Part shown: piece by piece, positions 40,864-44,545 of the stretch
How positions within the stretch are numbered: the first letter of the stretch is position 1
How the letters are laid out: every line of letters starts with the position of its first letter
Made by a program: the position numbers and the translations under genes
Assembly (NCBI GenBank): GCA_902796435.1
Contig: CADBPG010000200.1
Span: 1-44,545, forward strand
DNA: 44,545 nucleotides
Direction of reading: 5' to 3'
Origin: an uncultured Eubacteriales bacterium
GTDB taxonomy: Bacteria > Bacillota > Clostridia > Lachnospirales > Bianqueaceae
The notes under the pieces: model-generated
The model's database searches: none
What the model was told of the DNA's origin: nothing
Seen by the model: the letters and a program-made list of their open reading frames with translations, nothing else

Positions 40864-42516
40864 ATGCTGTTTACAAATGTACATGGAAAGCAGGTGCCTG
40901 TTACGGGCAAGATCCTGTTCCTGGGCGACAGCATCACCGATATGGGGATGTATGTTTCCTATATCCAGGCCTATCTGGACATGTTCCAGCCCGGCAATGA
41001 TCTGAGATTATACAATCTGGGCCTCAGCGCGGAAACGGTCTGCGGTCTGACAGAGCCGGGGCATCCATACCCCCGCCCGGATGTCAACGAACGGGTCGAC
41101 CGGGCCATGCTGACCATCGAACCCCGCTGGGTGGTGCTGATGTATGGCATGAATGATGCGATCTATCACCCCTTCAGCGAGGAGCGTTTCGAGGCATATC
41201 GAGCGGGTATGTGGAAACTGGTGCGCAGGATCCAGGAATATGGGTCCCGCATCATCCTGATGACGCCGACGCCTTTTGAACCGCAGGTACGGCCGGAGGG
41301 GCTGGTCGAAGGGGCAGAAGGACCATTTTCCTTTGATCATGCCTGCGCTTCCTATGATTCCGTTCTGGAGCGCTACAGCCGCTTCCTGATGGAGGAAGTC
41401 GCGCCGGAGGTGGATGTGACGGTGGATGTGCATCAGGCCTTGGCCGGCAGCGGTCCCTATACAGAGGACGGTGTCCATCCGGGCTGGGCCGGTCATTTCC
41501 AGATCGCCAAGGCTTTCATGAGAAAGGTTTTCCATGTGTATGCGGACCATCTGGACGAGGCGGTGCCCAAGGAGCTGATGGACCGGATCTACCGCCGGGA
41601 CCAGCTGCTGCACCAGTTCTATCTGGAAGCGGTGGGCTACATCCGTCCGGATCATGCCGAGGTGGATACCTTCGAGCGTACCATGATGAAATACCAGGGC
41701 TTCAACCGCAAGGTGGCCGAGTACCTGGACGAGCATACGGAGCTGTGGGAACCCCGGATCTCTGAGTGGCACGGCTTCCGCAGAGAGGATTTCTATTACA
41801 GAGGATATGAGGGCGTCGTCGTCCTGCCGGATCCGGAAAAAGCCCACGGCGGCTGGATCTGGAAGATGGAATTCTTCGAGGGCGATACACCGCCGGAAAA
41901 GGTGCTGGTGGAGCAGGGCTTCGCTCTGGCGTATTACCGTGTCAGTGACCAGTATGGATCACCGGACGTCTTGAAGTACATGGAGAGCTTTTATTATTAC
42001 GTGCGGGAGCGCTATGGGCTGAAGCAGCAGATGATCCCCATCGGTGTCAGCCGCGGCGGCCTGTACGCCATGGCGCTGGCCCACGCCTATCCTTCCTGGA
42101 TCCGGGCCATGTATCTGGACGCACCGGCCGTGGATATCTTAAGCTGGCCGAAGGAGGACAGCGCGCCGGACTGGGAGGACTGCAAGGCGGTCTGGGGCTA
42201 TACCGAGGAAACGGCAGAACAGTTCAGACAAGTCGTCGCGGAACGGATCGATACCATGGTACTGGCGCAGATCCCGCTGGTCCTGGTCTATGGGGATGCC
42301 GATACGGTCGTGCCTTATAAAGACAATGGCAGGCTGCTGGAGCAGGCCTATACGGAAGCTGAGGCGCCTTCGCTGTTCATCGGCAAGGAAGGCTGCGGGC
42401 ATCACCCCCACAGCCTGGAGGATCCCACACCCATCGTGGATTTTCTGACCCAGACTGAAGATCTGGGCATGCCCCTGTCTTCTTATGTGGATCGGAAATC
42501 TTTCCGCAAGTTTTAG
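40864..42516 (+). CDS. Two-domain hydrolase: SGNH/GDSL esterase fused to alpha/beta hydrolase
   Basis: The 550-residue protein has no signal peptide. The N-terminal SGNH domain (about 14-225) has FLGDSITD (nucleophile S23), GMND (N97) and DGVHP (D202, H205). A helical bridge follows (about 230-310). The C-terminal alpha/beta-hydrolase domain (about 315-540) has IGVSRGG (likely nucleophile S396), YGDADTVVP (D478 or D480) and CGHHPHS (likely H513). Both triads appear complete, so two ester bonds could be cut, for example acyl groups on a sugar. It follows the BMP fusion by 3 nt, with GGAG within that gene's end. The hexuronate genes are close but on the other strand. Confidence 0.85.
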   Translation: MLFTNVHGKQVPVTGKILFLGDSITDMGMYVSYIQAYLDMFQPGNDLRLYNLGLSAETVCGLTEPGHPYPRPDVNERVDRAMLTIEPRWVVLMYGMNDAIYHPFSEERFEAYRAGMWKLVRRIQEYGSRIILMTPTPFEPQVRPEGLVEGAEGPFSFDHACASYDSVLERYSRFLMEEVAPEVDVTVDVHQALAGSGPYTEDGVHPGWAGHFQIAKAFMRKVFHVYADHLDEAVPKELMDRIYRRDQLLHQFYLEAVGYIRPDHAEVDTFERTMMKYQGFNRKVAEYLDEHTELWEPRISEWHGFRREDFYYRGYEGVVVLPDPEKAHGGWIWKMEFFEGDTPPEKVLVEQGFALAYYRVSDQYGSPDVLKYMESFYYYVRERYGLKQQMIPIGVSRGGLYAMALAHAYPSWIRAMYLDAPAVDILSWPKEDSAPDWEDCKAVWGYTEETAEQFRQVVAERIDTMVLAQIPLVLVYGDADTVVPYKDNGRLLEQAYTEAEAPSLFIGKEGCGHHPHSLEDPTPIVDFLTQTEDLGMPLSSYVDRKSFRKF

Positions 42517-42532
42517 AGAGTGAGGAAGCAGC

Positions 42533-43276
42533 ATGTATTGTACTCATTGTGGCAAGCTGGTCTCGGACCAGAGCAAGTTTTGTACGAACTGTGGCCATCG
42601 GTTGAATACCAAGCCCTTTCAGGGCCCTGCAATGCCACCGCAGATATATGTGAACTATGGGAGACCCATGCCGCAGCCCCAGCAGATCAGTGCCTGGAAA
42701 CTGATCATCACAGCCTGTTTGCTGCTCGGTACTGTCTTTTATGCGATCTATTATTTCGCGGAGCTTCTCCCGGGCATGTTCCGGTCGATGCGTTATATGC
42801 CGTTCTACTGCATTTGCGGCCTGATCAGCGGCTTGGGGTTCGTTGTGGCCATGTGTCTGGCATCGGTCCACCTGTTCAGCCGGGATCCGCGGCATACACC
42901 GCTGCGGATGGCGGCGGCGATCTTTGTCGGGGCAGGCGCATTGCAGTCGTTTTCCTACCTGTATCTGATCGCAGAAGGCCTGCAGCTCAAAACCCCCGTC
43001 ATGCTGATCCTGACACAGTTGTGCATCCTTGCAGGCGGTATCATGATGCTGATGAATCTGACCGGCAGCCTGATGACCAATCTGCCTACGGTGCTGGCCA
43101 ATGCGGGTATCTGCCTGATGATGCTGATCGGCGTATGTGTGACTTCAGGCAATACGGCGCTGAGTGTGCTGGGCGGATTTGGCTATATACTGGTATACGC
43201 TGCACTTGCCATGCTCTTTGTCAATAGAGAAGAGCCATCCTTGATCCCGGGTAGAAGGGCGGACGGAATCCGATGA
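42533..43276 (+). CDS. Zinc-ribbon polytopic membrane protein
   Basis: The 247-residue protein has an N-terminal zinc ribbon (C3-x2-C6, C17-x2-C20; MYCTHCGKLVSDQSKFCTNC), a Pro/Gln-rich linker and about six or seven membrane segments from residue 55 on. The function is unknown; such ribbon-plus-membrane proteins are common in clostridia. The ATG has a GTGAGGA site. Its stop overlaps the MATE start (ATGA), so the two are probably coupled. Confidence 0.85.
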   Translation: MYCTHCGKLVSDQSKFCTNCGHRLNTKPFQGPAMPPQIYVNYGRPMPQPQQISAWKLIITACLLLGTVFYAIYYFAELLPGMFRSMRYMPFYCICGLISGLGFVVAMCLASVHLFSRDPRHTPLRMAAAIFVGAGALQSFSYLYLIAEGLQLKTPVMLILTQLCILAGGIMMLMNLTGSLMTNLPTVLANAGICLMMLIGVCVTSGNTALSVLGGFGYILVYAALAMLFVNREEPSLIPGRRADGIR

Positions 43277-44545
43277 CGACACAAGCAGCAACTCCTTTCC
43301 GTTGGAAAGAATTCATCAAAATGGTCGCGCTCATCGCGATCCCTGTGGCACTGCAGAACCTGCTGACGACGACGGGCAGCATGGTCGACACCATGATGAT
43401 CGGTGGCCTGGGCGAGAATTACGTGGGTTCTGTGGGACTCTGTGCCCAGTTTTCTTCGCTGATGTTCTCCTGCTATTGGGGCTTTGTCGGCGGTGGTATG
43501 CTGTTCTTTGCACAGTACTACGGCGCGGGCGATGAGGACGGTATCGACCGTTCCTTCGGCCTGACTCTGGTCTGCATGATGACCATGGCCTTTTTGTTCG
43601 CCATCGCTGCCATCTTCTTTCCGCACATCGTGATGCGGGTCTATACCGATAAGACAACGATCCAGGAGATCGGTGTCTCCTATCTGAAGATCGTGGGCTT
43701 TGCCTATCCGATGCAGGTCTATTCCATGGCCATGAGCTCCCTGCTGCGCAGCACCGACCGTGTCCGCATTCCCTTGTACGCGGCCATCGCATCGGTCCTG
43801 ACGAACATCCTGTTCAACTGGATCCTGATCTATGGCAATCTAGGTGCGCCGGCCATGGGCATCCGCGGCGCGGCGCTGGCCACGGTGCTGGCGGCCTTCG
43901 TCAACATGATCGTGGTTTTAATCCTGGCGAAGATCCAGGGTTATCCTTATCTGTTCCAGGTGCGTAAACATTTCATCTGGAAAAAGGATAAGGTCAAGGA
44001 ATACTTCATCAAGTGCTTCCCAATCATCTGCAATGAGTTTTTGATCGGTCTGGGCAACATGGTGATCAATATCGTGCTGGGCCGGCAGCCGGAGGAGGCC
44101 ATCGCAGCGGTCGCAGTCTTCCGTACGCTGGAAGGCCTGGTCATCGGCTTCTTCGCGGGATTCTCCAGCGCGGCTTCGGTCGTGGTCGGCACCCGTGTAG
44201 GGGCCGGAGAACTGGATACCGCCTATGAACGGGCCAAGCGTCTGGTGCTTTTGTGCGGCTCCACGATCTTCGTGCTCTGTCTGCTGCTTTTGGCCTTCCA
44301 TACGCCGATCCTGCACGCCATGAGCCTGCAAGGGGAATCCTTCAAGATCTGCACGGGCATGCTGATCATCTACTGCATCGCGGCCGTCATCCGCATGTGC
44401 AACTGGACACAGAACGATACCTACCGTGCCGCCGGCGATGCCCGCTATGGTACGATCCTGGAGATCGTCTTCATGTGGTGCATGGTGGTGCCCGCGGTGT
44501 GGCTGACGGGTATGAAACTACATACCGCCTTCCTGGTCACCTTTG
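43273..44545 (+). CDS. MATE-family efflux transporter (3' end outside window)
   Basis: The frame is open from the ATG at 43273 to the window end, 424 codons, of an expected 440-460. Family traits: IPVALQNLLTTTGSMVDTMMIGGLG at the N-terminus (split here as one long first helix), GGGMLFFAQYYGAGD, YLKIVGFAYP, LRSTDRVRIPLYAAI and the second half with IICNEFLIGLGN. These proteins export drugs or metabolites driven by Na+ or H+. ATGA overlap with the upstream zinc-ribbon gene. Last visible gene of the ParB-BMP operon. Confidence 0.93.
   Translation, partial: MTTQAATPFRWKEFIKMVALIAIPVALQNLLTTTGSMVDTMMIGGLGENYVGSVGLCAQFSSLMFSCYWGFVGGGMLFFAQYYGAGDEDGIDRSFGLTLVCMMTMAFLFAIAAIFFPHIVMRVYTDKTTIQEIGVSYLKIVGFAYPMQVYSMAMSSLLRSTDRVRIPLYAAIASVLTNILFNWILIYGNLGAPAMGIRGAALATVLAAFVNMIVVLILAKIQGYPYLFQVRKHFIWKKDKVKEYFIKCFPIICNEFLIGLGNMVINIVLGRQPEEAIAAVAVFRTLEGLVIGFFAGFSSAASVVVGTRVGAGELDTAYERAKRLVLLCGSTIFVLCLLLLAFHTPILHAMSLQGESFKICTGMLIIYCIAAVIRMCNWTQNDTYRAAGDARYGTILEIVFMWCMVVPAVWLTGMKLHTAFLVTF

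Overview
The window looks like a chromosomal segment of a Gram-positive clostridium (Bacillota, Clostridia; possibly Lachnospiraceae-like, though the exact family cannot be fixed from sequence reading alone). The grounds are consensus AGGAGG ribosome binding sites, TTGACA/TATAAT and extended -10 (TGnTATAAT) promoters, a class A RNase P RNA, a glycogen locus with the clostridial GlgC+GlgD pair, a yerC-pcrA-ligA block, a zinc-finger ClpE-type ATPase, a DUF5685 + J-protein pair and a tRNA gene without encoded CCA. No phage, transposase or CRISPR array was seen.

Layout. 1-243: 3' part of rnpB and its terminator. 244-4760 (minus): an operon of a TIM-barrel sugar isomerase, two Gfo/Idh/MocA oxidoreductases and a membrane-anchored amidase_3 protein whose last catalytic Glu position is Thr. 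4921-10557 (plus): a tightly overlapping operon of a 4-TM protein, a DUF5685 protein, a J-domain protein with a Cys-rich tail, a small membrane protein, FtsH and a DUF6273 protein. This looks like a membrane quality-control or membrane-lipid module; the DUF5685 protein carries two Asp-rich motifs resembling squalene/phytoene synthase. 10558-11146: no gene, but a promoter-terminator pair that would make a ~80-nt RNA, followed by tandem highly structured repeats with compensatory base changes.

11147-15978: an XRE repressor divergent from two secreted proteins: one with eight Cx(H)...CxxC ribbon repeats, one an amidase_2 wall hydrolase. The two share the same C-terminal or central Ig-like modules. 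16082-16153: tRNA-Gln(CUG) with a near-perfect promoter. 16225-22991: unknown protein, thioredoxin reductase, YerC, PcrA and LigA. 23093-32601: glycogen locus in two transcription units, glgB-glgC-glgD and glgA-glgP-(unknown), each with its own promoter. 32700-33437: single-TM protein of unknown role.

33484-36298 (minus): uxaB-uxaA of hexuronate catabolism. 36382-38694 (minus): clpE-like ATPase. 38902-44545 (plus): an operon of a cytoplasmic ParB-like/BMP fusion, an SGNH + alpha/beta hydrolase fusion, a zinc-ribbon membrane protein and a MATE transporter cut by the window end.

The strongest candidates for something undescribed are the DUF5685/J-protein/FtsH operon, the small RNA plus structured repeats near 10.6-11.0 kb, and the ParB-BMP fusion operon.
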